Translations under genes and position numbers: made by a program | DNA from: Prevotella sp. | GTDB lineage: Bacteria > Bacteroidota > Bacteroidia > Bacteroidales > Bacteroidaceae | Direction: 5' to 3' | Length of the DNA stretch: 50,443 bases | NCBI GenBank assembly: GCA_017483805.1 | Contig: JAFUUL010000005.1 | Location: 1-50,443, forward strand | The notes under the pieces: generated by a model | Told to the model about the DNA's origin: nothing | Seen by the model: the letters and a program-made list of their open reading frames with translations, nothing else | The model's database searches: none | Shown: positions 32,749 through 40,616 of the stretch, piece after piece | Layout: each line of letters begins with the position of its first letter | Position numbering within the stretch: the stretch's first letter is position 1

Positions 32749-33273
32749 CTACCTCTTCTCCTTTGCTTGCCTTGCAAATTCAAACAGCGACTGGGGCAGA
32801 TGACAATAGCCCGTTGGGTTCTTGTCGAGATAGTCCTGGTGATACTCTTCGGCTGTGTAGTAGTTTTCCAGTGGCAACTTTTCTACGGCCAAAGGCTCTT
32901 GATAGTCCTTCTGCACCTCACCATACACCTTCTCGATGACGTGCAGATCCTCGGCATTGGTATAGTAGATGCCGGTACGATAGCGGGTGCCTTCGTCGTG
33001 TCCCTGCTTGTTGAGGCTTGTCGGGTCGATGGCCTTGAAGAACATCTGCAGCAGAAATTCCAGGCTCACCACATCAGGATTGTACTTCACGTGCACCGTC
33101 TCTGCATATCCGGTCGTATCGGTATAGACCTCTTTGTACGTAGGATTTGCAGTATGTCCGTTGGCAAATCCCACCGATGTTTCCACTACACCCTCAATCT
33201 GCTTGAAGTAGTGCTCTGCCCCCCAGAAACAGCCTCCAGCAAGATAGATTTCCTTATTCTTTGCTTGTTCCAT
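32749..33273 (-). CDS. msrA: peptide-methionine (S)-S-oxide reductase MsrA
   Basis: A 174-residue cytoplasmic repair enzyme that reduces methionine S-sulfoxide in proteins. The catalytic motif AGGCFWGAEHYF places the active Cys at residue 15. GVVETSVGFANGHTANPTYKEV and YAETVHVKYNPD are conserved. There is no MsrB fusion and no signal peptide. It has its own promoter (33332-33339). Confidence 0.95.
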   Translation of the reverse strand: MEQAKNKEIYLAGGCFWGAEHYFKQIEGVVETSVGFANGHTANPTYKEVYTDTTGYAETVHVKYNPDVVSLEFLLQMFFKAIDPTSLNKQGHDEGTRYRTGIYYTNAEDLHVIEKVYGEVQKDYQEPLAVEKLPLENYYTAEEYHQDYLDKNPTGYCHLPQSLFEFARQAKEKR

Positions 33274-33331
33274 GTCATCATTAATCAGTTAGTCGTTTGT
33301 TGTTTTCATACGTTAAGTCTAAATCAGGGGC

Positions 33332-33339
33332 AAAGTTAA
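33332..33339 (-). promoter_or_regulatory. -7 box of msrA
   Basis: TAACTTTG followed by CC on the minus strand, about 60 bases before the start codon. Confidence 0.65.
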
Positions 33340-33406
33340 TCATTTTCGCTCAAATTCCGTCATTTTTGCATTCATAATTAACTATTAATAGGACATTTTG
33401 GCCGAG

Positions 33407-33422
33407 CAGTGTTGCAACACTG
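33407..33422. promoter_or_regulatory. 16-bp perfect palindrome
   Basis: CAGTGTTGCAACACTG lies about 125 bases upstream of the glycan-cassette start site and 70 from the msrA promoter. It looks like a dimeric regulator site. No gene is seen between 33340 and 33546. Confidence 0.4.
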
Positions 33423-33546
33423 GCTACCATGACTTTTCAGAAACCTGAGACGCTCAGTCTTTCCCCATGTCAGAAGGAAAAAGGCGTGTTGGGAAAAGAT
33501 TGTGCAGTTTTTTAGGCAAAAACGTACAGGAATGAAGATTTTTTTG

Positions 33547-33554
33547 TACCTTTG
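33547..33554 (+). promoter_or_regulatory. -7 box of glycan cassette
   Basis: TACCTTTG followed by CACC on the plus strand matches the consensus. Transcription should start near 33560, about 400 bases before the first large gene. Confidence 0.75.
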
Positions 33555-33559
33555 CACCT

Positions 33560-33959
33560 GCTCACTCATGCCGAGCCGACTTTGCAAGAGGTCGGATCGG
33601 CTACATGGAGGGAGCACTACATTTTGGAATGCGTCGCTGACGCTTTGTTTTTGGCAACCTTGAACCTAGGAAATTCAAACGTACAGTTCAAAGACATTGC
33701 AGAGGTTGGTGCTACGGGTAGGTATATACCGCCCCGTTAGCGTGCAGAGGGCTAACCATGTCCTCACGCACGCTTTACGGGTGTACATATATACCAACGG
33801 CGTGGGTGTCACTCTGTCTGTTCTTCTGTACAGGTTTCCTAGGACCTAAGGTGGCGGACAGGCAGCAGCCAGATACCCCGCTTTTCTTTTGTAGGAATTG
33901 GAACATTATCAACAACTTCTGGTAAAAGGGTGTCGGCCAGAGACATTTGTCTATGTAAA
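33560..33959 (+). ncRNA. structured 5' leader RNA of the glycan cassette
   Basis: The leader of about 400 nt has several paired elements. (a) GCCGAGCCGAC (33570-33580) pairs with GTCGGATCGGC (33591-33601), with one mismatch. (b) GCGTC-GCT-GACGC (33631-33643) plus TTTGTTTTT forms a terminator-like hairpin. (c) A closing helix pairs CCTAGGAAA (33665-33673) with TTTCCTAGG (33835-33843) and GTACAG (33681-33686) with CTGTAC (33826-33831). (d) Inside it, a long arm pairs GGTATATA (33721) with TATATACC (33788), CCCGT (33733) with ACGGG (33777) and AGCGTGC (33739) with GCACGCT (33768). GTTAGC (33736) / GCTAAC (33751) is an alternative to part of (d). I do not recognise the family. Confidence 0.6.
33568..33663 (+). 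CDS. putative 31-aa leader peptide
   Basis: ATG 33568, about 8 nt after the predicted transcript start, opens a frame of 31 codons (begins MPSRLCKRSDRLHGG, ends TLCFWQP) with two Trp and two Cys. Its translation would run through hairpins (a) and (b) of the leader and end at 33663, immediately before the closing helix of the structured domain. The placement fits ribosome-controlled attenuation, but there is no Shine-Dalgarno and coding is unproven. Confidence 0.3.
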   Translation: MPSRLCKRSDRLHGGSTTFWNASLTLCFWQP

Positions 33960-35087
33960 ATGGCTAGGACAAAGGTGTTGGAGGTTATACGACAAGGACA
34001 AATCGGCGGGGGAGAATCGCATCTTGCTGATTTGATAGAGTTGATGGACAAGACAGACTACGAACCTGTCTGTTTGTCCTTTACCGACGGTGAGATGATG
34101 AACCGTTTAAGGGTCAATGGCGTGAAATGCTATATCATAAAAACAACGAAGCCTTTCAATGTTTCCATTCAGCGCCGTATCATTCAAATCATCAAGGACG
34201 AGAGTGTCACCATCATTCATGCTCATGGCACAAGGGCGGCTTCCAACGTCCTTTATCCATCGAGGCACCTTGGCCTGCCACTTGTATATACCGTTCATGG
34301 CTGGAGTTTCCATGATGACCAGGGAAAACTCACTTACACGCTGCGCAGATGGAGCGAGAAACTAATCTGCCATTACGCTACACGAGTCATCTGCGTGTCA
34401 GAAGGAAATGCCGAAACGGGAAGGAAAGCCTTCGGACTGAAGAATCCAATAGTCATTAAGAATGGTGTGAACCTGAACACGTTCAATCGGGATAAGAAGT
34501 CACCATTGCAGAGAAGTGACTTTGGCTTTTCCGACTCAGACTTCGTAGTGGGGTTCATTGCACGTTGTACCAAACAGAAGGCTCCACTTGACTATCTGGA
34601 AGCAGTAAGACTTGCACATCAATCCGTCTCAAGCGTAAAAGGCATGTTTATCGGTGAGGGTGATATGGACACAGAGGTTGATAAATACATCTCCGCCTAC
34701 CAAATGGAGTCGTATGTCTATAGGAGCCCGTTCCGTACCGATGTGGCTGACATTCTACCTTTAATAGATGTCTATTGCCTTCCAAGCATATGGGAAGGAC
34801 TCTCTATCGGGTTGCTTGAAGCGATGGCTTCTGGATGTGCCATTATAGCGACACCAACGGATGGCACACAAGAAATCATTAGGGACGAGCAGAATGGGCT
34901 CATTGTTCCATTCAACTCCCCAAACAAAACCTGTGATGCCATTCTACGCTTGGTGAATGACGAGAAGTTGCGAAACAGATGTCGGCAGAATGCAGTCTGC
35001 CTTGTTGCAGAACAATTTAACGCTCAAAGAGTGGCAGACGCTGTAGTTGACATATACAAGAACATCTTCTACAACGACAATCAGTGA
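33960..35087 (+). CDS. GT4-type glycosyltransferase
   Basis: A 375-residue cytoplasmic or membrane-associated GT-B glycosyltransferase that should transfer a sugar from a nucleotide donor to a glycan or lipid acceptor. The N-terminal domain opens VLEVIRQGQIGGGESHLADL, with the Gly-rich acceptor-side loop. The C-terminal domain has SDFVVGFIARCTKQKAPL (about 196-213) and the GT4 donor-binding motif LPSIWEGLSIGLLEAMASG (about 276-294). ATG 33960 is preferred to a GTG at 33930. Base composition is visibly more AT-rich than the flanks, as in the next two genes, which suggests horizontal transfer of the cassette. The stop is 7 bases before the acyltransferase. Confidence 0.88.
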   Translation: MARTKVLEVIRQGQIGGGESHLADLIELMDKTDYEPVCLSFTDGEMMNRLRVNGVKCYIIKTTKPFNVSIQRRIIQIIKDESVTIIHAHGTRAASNVLYPSRHLGLPLVYTVHGWSFHDDQGKLTYTLRRWSEKLICHYATRVICVSEGNAETGRKAFGLKNPIVIKNGVNLNTFNRDKKSPLQRSDFGFSDSDFVVGFIARCTKQKAPLDYLEAVRLAHQSVSSVKGMFIGEGDMDTEVDKYISAYQMESYVYRSPFRTDVADILPLIDVYCLPSIWEGLSIGLLEAMASGCAIIATPTDGTQEIIRDEQNGLIVPFNSPNKTCDAILRLVNDEKLRNRCRQNAVCLVAEQFNAQRVADAVVDIYKNIFYNDNQ

Positions 35088-35094
35088 TATTTGT

Positions 35095-36153
35095 ATGAGT
35101 GACGAGACATTAAGTATTGTTGAAAAGCATAGGCTATCCGAGACGATTACATTTCTTCGCTTTCCGTTGACGATGATTATTGTCATGTACCACTGCTATT
35201 GTGTGCAGACACCAAATAACCAACCTTTATATGCTGCTGTCACCTATCCCTTTGGATTGATGATAGGTGAGACAGGAGTACCTGCATTTTTCTTCATCTC
35301 AGGATTCCTGTTCTTCTTTAGCCAGCGAAAGTATAGCCAGAAATTACGAACAAGGTTGAATACGCTGCTTGTTCCATATCTAATTTGGAATGCCGTGGTA
35401 TTGCTTGGATACATCGCTTTGATGGTTGTCGGGCATCCCTTGCAAATTGCGGACAAGAACATCTTAGACTTTCAGTTTATCGACTATATAAGAGCATTTG
35501 TAGACCGAGGGCAATGGGAGCACGGGAACGGGCAACCACTGCTTTGTCCCTACTGGTATATAAGGAATTTGATAGTACTGTCATTGGCAGCACCGCTAAT
35601 TGGTATTGCTATGAAGGGAAGAAAGGCACTTGCTATCCTTTTCACATTGTTGATATGGTGGCTGTCCTTGCCATACAACGGAATGATTGCCCAGTCTTTA
35701 CTGTTCTTCAGCATGGGGAGTCTATTTTCTGTCAACAAGATTAGTCCTTTGGCACTCACAAAAGGCAGGACAGGACACATCATTATAATGCTCTGGTGTC
35801 TGGCTGTTGTGTATGACTGGCTGTCGCATTTCTGTTGTCCTATATGGGGTAGCCTTTATGTGCACAGGCTTGTACTGATACTCAACATCTTCATGCTCTT
35901 TTACGTTGGCAGTCATATTTTCATGAAATATAAGATGCCGGAAATACTGACGAAATCGAGTTTCTGGATTTACACCACCCATTATCCTCTAACCTTACTC
36001 ATTCGCTCTGCTCATCCGCAACTTGGCGACTGGGTACAAGTCGTGTTTTACTGGACGAGCGTTTTTGTCATCACCTTAGTCTGTCTTGCTTCCTTTTGGC
36101 TTGGCCGTCGCCTATCACCCAAAGTTATGAACGTCTTAACAGGTAACAGATGA
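35095..36153 (+). CDS. acyltransferase 3 family membrane protein
   Basis: A 352-residue polytopic inner-membrane acyltransferase, likely to O-acetylate a sugar of an exported glycan. About ten hydrophobic segments are visible. The family landmark R-x10-H is present near the N-terminus (RFPLTMIIVMYHCYC), followed by FFFISGFLFFFS, typical of the Acyl_transf_3/OafA group. ATG 35095 (MSDETLSIVEKHRLSE) is used; the frame stays open upstream inside the glycosyltransferase. Its stop overlaps the next gene (ATGA). Confidence 0.85.
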   Translation: MSDETLSIVEKHRLSETITFLRFPLTMIIVMYHCYCVQTPNNQPLYAAVTYPFGLMIGETGVPAFFFISGFLFFFSQRKYSQKLRTRLNTLLVPYLIWNAVVLLGYIALMVVGHPLQIADKNILDFQFIDYIRAFVDRGQWEHGNGQPLLCPYWYIRNLIVLSLAAPLIGIAMKGRKALAILFTLLIWWLSLPYNGMIAQSLLFFSMGSLFSVNKISPLALTKGRTGHIIIMLWCLAVVYDWLSHFCCPIWGSLYVHRLVLILNIFMLFYVGSHIFMKYKMPEILTKSSFWIYTTHYPLTLLIRSAHPQLGDWVQVVFYWTSVFVITLVCLASFWLGRRLSPKVMNVLTGNR

Positions 36154-36959
36154 AAATATCACTAAATAAAGGAGTTCTCGTAGCAATGATTATGGCATTG
36201 ATAGTAATTGGAGGTGAAATGCTGATCTCTATATACCAATACTATCAACCGGCACAAGTCCATCCGATCTACCGCATCCCGGCCAAACAAAGTGATGACA
36301 CTCTGCGAGTGCTATTTATAGGCGATAGTTGGGCAGCGTATCATCAAGTACATGACAGTATCTTAGCCATGATGTTATCGTCAAGCATATACAAGCCCTG
36401 CGTGGTGAAATCTATAGGCAATGTAGGCGCTAAAAGCAAAGAAGTGTACGAAAGATTATTTTCAAGTACAAAGCCATTTATTCTGGAACATCCCGACTAT
36501 TGCATCATATCTGCAGGAATCAATGATGCCGTTGCCAAGATGGGAGTAGATTATTATACTTCAAATTACATGAACCTTTTAGACTTTCTGATTTCACAGG
36601 AAATAGTTCCTATAGTATTAGACATACCTGATGTGGACTATTATGCAGTGTTTAGCCGCGAGACACTTGTCGAGAAGTTTCGTCACAGAATGTCAGCGGT
36701 CGTTAATAGTGTCGGGGATTTCTCTTTCCTAACTTACAGAAAGGCACTAACTGACAAACTTGAATCATCGGAAAAAGGCGATAGTATCATCTATATTAAA
36801 GCGAGTAAATGGATTTCATCTGGTACAAAGTACTTTCTTGAAGATGGCATTCATTTGAACGATAAAGGTTATCAATTACTGGACTCTTGTCTTTCTGATC
36901 AGATTCGGATAAGCATACAGAAACAGCATGCACCTTACGCACCTCAGGCACCCGTTTAA
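36150..36959 (+). CDS. membrane-anchored SGNH/GDSL hydrolase
   Basis: A 269-residue protein with an N-terminal signal anchor (about 8-30) and an outward SGNH hydrolase domain. The nucleophile motif is FIGDSW (S60), block III is ISAGINDA (about 122-129) and the catalytic Asp/His are D232 and H235 in DGIHLND. Such enzymes often add or remove O-acetyl groups on glycans, and the partner acyltransferase overlaps it by 4 bases, so the pair probably works together. The C-terminus HAPYAPQAPV comes from a GCACC-type repeat that reappears inverted at about 37155-37175. Confidence 0.85.
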   Translation: MKISLNKGVLVAMIMALIVIGGEMLISIYQYYQPAQVHPIYRIPAKQSDDTLRVLFIGDSWAAYHQVHDSILAMMLSSSIYKPCVVKSIGNVGAKSKEVYERLFSSTKPFILEHPDYCIISAGINDAVAKMGVDYYTSNYMNLLDFLISQEIVPIVLDIPDVDYYAVFSRETLVEKFRHRMSAVVNSVGDFSFLTYRKALTDKLESSEKGDSIIYIKASKWISSGTKYFLEDGIHLNDKGYQLLDSCLSDQIRISIQKQHAPYAPQAPV

Positions 36960-37231
36960 TGCAAGAATTAGGACTGTAGGACGGGGATGTGTATTTGCAT
37001 TTTCCGCCTTCTGCTTCTTACAAAACAGACTTTCGACCTCAGAATTGTAAGGAAAGCGGAGTGATTTTTCTCAATAACGGGGATATTTTCATAACTCCCA
37101 GAGATATTTTTCTATCTATGGGAGATATTTTCATAACTCGGTACCCTATTTGGGTGCCCAGGGTGCCTGGGGTGGGGGCTATTTCTGTAACCTTATAGTT
37201 GGCCGCGCCCGCGTGTGAGAATCTTTGTTTG
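36960..37231. other. gene-free region right of the cassette
   Basis: No credible gene is present. It contains the 21-bp tandem repeat (separate entry) and a G-rich stretch, GGGTGCCTGGGG (near 37160), which is inverted relative to CTCAGGCACCCG at the end of the SGNH gene. No clear terminator or promoter is seen. Confidence 0.4.
37058..37141. repeat. 21-bp tandem repeat
   Basis: Three clear 21-bp units occupy 37079-37099, 37100-37120 and 37121-37141 (first and third: GGNGATATTTTCATAACTC), with a fourth, diverged unit at 37058-37078. In one frame it reads as a heptapeptide repeat (GDIFITP, RDIFLSM, GDIFITR), but the surrounding frame has no good start or known homology, so I call it a DNA repeat. 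Confidence 0.85.
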
Positions 37232-38023
37232 TCAGTGTCGGAATCGTAGTTCGCGGAGGCTGTGGCTGCCCATGAAGCGGCTCTTGTCTACATCGGTGCT
37301 CACGCCGGAGATGCGGCCGCGGGCAGAATATTGCCAGATGATGTAGTCGCGCTCGTCGGCCAGCACGGGCTCTTCGTCGGTATACATGGCTATCATCAAC
37401 TGATAGTCGTCGAGTTTGCCCAACAGGTGCTTGTTGTAGAAATTGCGGAAGGTGTAGACCAGCGGCTTCTGATGGTAGGTCTGCTCCAGCATACGCAGGA
37501 ACTGATGGAGCGAGTCGCAGAAAGCCTGTGTCGACAGGCCGCCAGTGGTCTCTACGTCGAGCATGGGAATCAGGTCTTGCTCGCCCGAGCGGCACAGACG
37601 GGTGAAGTTCCAGAGTTGCTGCTGCAAGTTGGTGGCCGGACGGAAGAAGTGGTAGGAGCCTACCTTCAGCCCGTGGCGATGGGCCAACTCCACGTTGCGC
37701 TCGTAGCGGTCATCTATGCGGTCACCACCCTCGGTACACTTCAGGTAGACATACGACATCTTGGTGTTCTGGCCAACGGTCTCCCAATAGACGTCACCCT
37801 GATAATGGCTCAGGTCGATGCCGTGGACGTGACCACAGGTATCCTCACAGCACAGATAGGGGTTCTCGTGGATGGTAGGCGGCTTGGGCTTGGCGACCAC
37901 ACGCTTCTTCCTGACCACACGGGTGGTGCGGGCCTTGCTGCGGGTCTTCTTACGCGGACGGGCATCTGCATCCTGAACAACAACGAAAATGAGGCATAAA
38001 GCCAATAAAAGTATCTTCTTCAT
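37232..38023 (-). CDS. GH25 lysozyme (muramidase)
   Basis: A 263-residue secreted N-acetylmuramidase of family GH25. A signal peptide (MKKILLLALCLIFVVVQDADA) is followed by a very basic linker (about 22-50) and the catalytic domain (about 65-255). GIDLSHYQGDVYW carries the first active-site Asp, LDVETTGG the conserved Asp and catalytic Glu, and GVSTDVDKSRF the final Asp. Four Cys near residues 58-64 and beyond suggest a disulfide. It is the reverse-strand neighbour of the C11 protease, with divergent promoters between them. Confidence 0.9.
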   Translation of the reverse strand: MKKILLLALCLIFVVVQDADARPRKKTRSKARTTRVVRKKRVVAKPKPPTIHENPYLCCEDTCGHVHGIDLSHYQGDVYWETVGQNTKMSYVYLKCTEGGDRIDDRYERNVELAHRHGLKVGSYHFFRPATNLQQQLWNFTRLCRSGEQDLIPMLDVETTGGLSTQAFCDSLHQFLRMLEQTYHQKPLVYTFRNFYNKHLLGKLDDYQLMIAMYTDEEPVLADERDYIIWQYSARGRISGVSTDVDKSRFMGSHSLRELRFRH

Positions 38024-38047
38024 GTCTGGAGTCTATGTTTCGATGTG

Positions 38048-38055
38048 CAAAGATA
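38048..38055 (-). promoter_or_regulatory. -7 box of GH25 gene
   Basis: TATCTTTG followed by CA on the minus strand, 25 bases upstream of the start codon. Confidence 0.7.
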
Positions 38056-38100
38056 CAAAAATAATCTGAGTTTTCTCGTCTGTATTTCACTTTTTCTTCG

Positions 38101-38108
38101 TAACTTTG
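38101..38108 (+). promoter_or_regulatory. -7 box of C11 protease gene
   Basis: TAACTTTG followed by CA on the plus strand, 20 bases before the ATG at 38129. Confidence 0.7.
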
Positions 38109-38128
38109 CAGAAATTTATGATTTCAGC

Positions 38129-39283
38129 ATGAAACGACTGTTTTTCTTGATAGGCCTGATGGCCGCATTGATTTCCTGTAGCGATGACAACGAGGATCCC
38201 GCCCGTCCCGGTCGGGCCGTACTGGTGTATATGGCCGCCAACAACAATCTGGGTGATGGCGGCTATGCCACAAGCGACCTGAGGGAGATGATGGAAGGCT
38301 CGAAGACCTTGGCGCCGGAGAACCGCCTCTATGTCTTCTACAGTCACCGCAACAGCGCGTGCATCTATCAGGTGGAGAAGGGCGACACAATCCGCAGGGA
38401 GACCTTCGAGGAAGGCGTCCTGTCGAGCAATTCGAACACGCTTCGCAGGGCTCTGGCCTGGATGATGAGCGAGGCAGAGGACGCCGATGACTATGGGCTG
38501 GTGCTCTGGGGACACTCCACGGGATGGGAGGTGAAGGGCTCAGGTGCATCAAGCCGCCGCAGAGCCTACGACCAGGAACGGTCGAACGGCACCTATTATT
38601 ATATGGACATACCCGATATGGCCGAGGCCCTGAGCGGACTGCCCCGCCTGCGCTTCATCTTTGCCGACTGCTGTGTGTTCCAGTGTGTGGAGACGGCCTA
38701 TGAACTGCGCGATGCAGCCGACTACATCATCGGCTCGCCCGCAGAGATTCCCAATGCCGGTGCGCCCTACAACACGGTGGTGCCGGCCTTCTTCAGTCGC
38801 AGCGAGACTTTTTATAAAGGTATAGCCGACAATTACTATGCTAACTATGTGGGGAGATTGCCTCTCTCTGTTATCCAGACCGACGAACTCGAACAACTGG
38901 CTGCTGCCACCAGTGCAGCGATGGGTACCTTTGTGACGGCTGGGGAGTATCAGCAGACAAGCGGCCTGATGTACTATTTCGACAAGAATATGGTGGACAT
39001 GAACGACTATATCAGGACGAACGCCACCGATGAGGTATACCGCACTTGGCGCGCACAGTTCGACAAGGTGGTCGTCTACAAGCAGTTTGCTGCCACCTGG
39101 ATGACGGATGCCCTCGGCCGTCACGTTAATTTCAGCGACTTCACGGCCACGGAGGAGAAATACGGCGGCATGAGTATGTTTGTCTACCAGCAGCCGAGCA
39201 CTACTTTCCTGAAGTCACTCAACGACAATATCAGTCAGATGGGGTGGTACGAGGCCGCCCGTCTGAGCACTTTCGGCTGGTGA
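38129..39283 (+). CDS. clostripain-like C11 peptidase, lipoprotein
   Basis: A 384-residue surface or periplasmic cysteine protease. The signal sequence MKRLFFLIGLMAALISC has a lipobox with Cys17. The clostripain domain starts at RAVLVYMAANNNLG (about 29-42). The catalytic His is H129 in LVLWGHSTGWE, and the catalytic Cys is in FADCCVFQ (C181 or C182; C181 by alignment with the D-C pattern). Family members cut after Arg or Lys. ATG 38129 follows the promoter; the longer frame is upstream of it. It ends 4 bases from the convergent gldE stop. Confidence 0.88.
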   Translation: MKRLFFLIGLMAALISCSDDNEDPARPGRAVLVYMAANNNLGDGGYATSDLREMMEGSKTLAPENRLYVFYSHRNSACIYQVEKGDTIRRETFEEGVLSSNSNTLRRALAWMMSEAEDADDYGLVLWGHSTGWEVKGSGASSRRRAYDQERSNGTYYYMDIPDMAEALSGLPRLRFIFADCCVFQCVETAYELRDAADYIIGSPAEIPNAGAPYNTVVPAFFSRSETFYKGIADNYYANYVGRLPLSVIQTDELEQLAAATSAAMGTFVTAGEYQQTSGLMYYFDKNMVDMNDYIRTNATDEVYRTWRAQFDKVVVYKQFAATWMTDALGRHVNFSDFTATEEKYGGMSMFVYQQPSTTFLKSLNDNISQMGWYEAARLSTFGW

Positions 39284-39287
39284 GAGG

Positions 39288-40607
39288 CTATGCCTTGGTG
39301 ATGACTTTGATCTTGGCGATGCGGTGACCGTCCAGTTCGACGATCTCGAAGCGGAACTGCCCGTACTCTATGCGCTCGTGCTCTTTGGGGAAGTCGCCTT
39401 TTAGTTCGAGCAACAGGCCTGCCAGTGTGTCGGCGTCGCCCTCCACCTCCTCGAACACGTCATCGTCGAGTTTCAGGATCTTATAGAAATCGGATAGCAG
39501 CGTCTTGCCCTCGAAGACGTAGGTGTTGGCATTGATGCGCACGTAGTTCTTCTCCTCTTCGTCGTACTCGTCGTTGATCTCACCCACAATCTCCTCCAGA
39601 ATGTCCTCCAGGGTGATCAGGCCGCTGGTGCCGCCAAACTCGTCGACCACGATGGCGATGTGCACCTTGTTCTCCTGAAAGTCGCGCAGCAGGTCGTCGA
39701 TCTTCTTGGTCTCCGGCACAAAGTAGGGTGGCCGGATGAGCGACTGCCAGCGAAACGTGGAGGGCTTGCCCAGATGGGGCAGCAGGTCCTTGATGTAGAG
39801 GATGCCGCGCACGTTGTCGATGGAGTCCTGGTAGACGGGAATGCGTGAGTAGTTGTTCTCCACGATGCACTGAATGACCTCTGGGAAGGTGCTGCGGAAG
39901 TCGAGATCCACGATGTCCTGACGGCTGGTCATCACCTCCTTGGCCGTCTCGTCGCCGAAGCGCACGATGCCCTCCAGCATGTTCTGCTCTTCCTTCAGTT
40001 CGGCCTTGTCGGTCAGTTCCAGCGCCTGCTCCAGGTCATCCACGCTCAGCACGTGGTTCTCCCTCTGCACCACCTTCTCAGCCAGTGCACCAGAGCGGAT
40101 CAGAATGCTCGATAGGGGATAGAACAGTTTGCGCAGCACCATCAGTGTAGGTGCAAACACGCGGCATACGGCCAGTGCGTGCTGACCGCAATAGACCTTC
40201 GGCATAATCTCGCCGAAGAGCAGGAGCAGGAAGGTGAGCAGAACGGTGATGACCAGGAACTCGAGCCACTCGGTGCCCGGGCCGAACGTCACCAGATGGG
40301 CGAAGATATAGTTGCAGAGCATGATGATGGTCACGTTGATCAGATTGTTGGTGATCAGGATTGTGGCCAGCGTGCGCTCGGAGTCTTCACGCAGGAACTT
40401 GATCTTTCGGTCTGACTTGTTCTTCTCCTCGTCCAGGTCGTTCAGATCGTTGGGGGAGAGCGAGAAGAAGGCTATCTCAGAGCCTGAGGCGAAGCCGGAA
40501 GCCATCAGCAGCAGGCAGGCTAAGACCATTGTGGCTATCAGACCATAGCCAATGGTGCCGTCAGGCAGAAAAGTCACTTGACTGAATATTTGTTGGAAAT
40601 AGTCCAT
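39288..40607 (-). CDS. gldE: GldE / HlyC-CorC family protein
   Basis: A 439-residue inner-membrane protein of the CNNM-CBS-CorC_HlyC architecture. It has a DUF21/CNNM membrane domain with about four helices (20-190), two CBS domains (about 205-330, EVMTSRQDIVDLDF and VDEFGGTSGLITLEDILEEIVGEI-type ends) and a C-terminal CorC_HlyC domain. In Bacteroidetes this gene is called gldE after its link to gliding and type IX secretion in Flavobacterium, and ssb-gldE order is conserved there. It follows ssb by 9 bases. A role in cation transport is suggested by the CNNM fold. Confidence 0.88.
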   Translation of the reverse strand: MDYFQQIFSQVTFLPDGTIGYGLIATMVLACLLLMASGFASGSEIAFFSLSPNDLNDLDEEKNKSDRKIKFLREDSERTLATILITNNLINVTIIMLCNYIFAHLVTFGPGTEWLEFLVITVLLTFLLLLFGEIMPKVYCGQHALAVCRVFAPTLMVLRKLFYPLSSILIRSGALAEKVVQRENHVLSVDDLEQALELTDKAELKEEQNMLEGIVRFGDETAKEVMTSRQDIVDLDFRSTFPEVIQCIVENNYSRIPVYQDSIDNVRGILYIKDLLPHLGKPSTFRWQSLIRPPYFVPETKKIDDLLRDFQENKVHIAIVVDEFGGTSGLITLEDILEEIVGEINDEYDEEEKNYVRINANTYVFEGKTLLSDFYKILKLDDDVFEEVEGDADTLAGLLLELKGDFPKEHERIEYGQFRFEIVELDGHRIAKIKVITKA

Positions 40608-40616
40608 TGCAAGAGG

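Noticed and set aside
33552-33740. 62-codon frame in the cassette leader starting at TTG
   Set aside because: The start codon lies inside the -7 box and no other start is in frame, so it cannot be translated from the predicted transcript.
36989-37198. 69-codon ORF over the 21-bp repeat
   Set aside because: It depends on a non-ATG start, has a repetitive core and no recognisable homology. It is treated as a DNA repeat.
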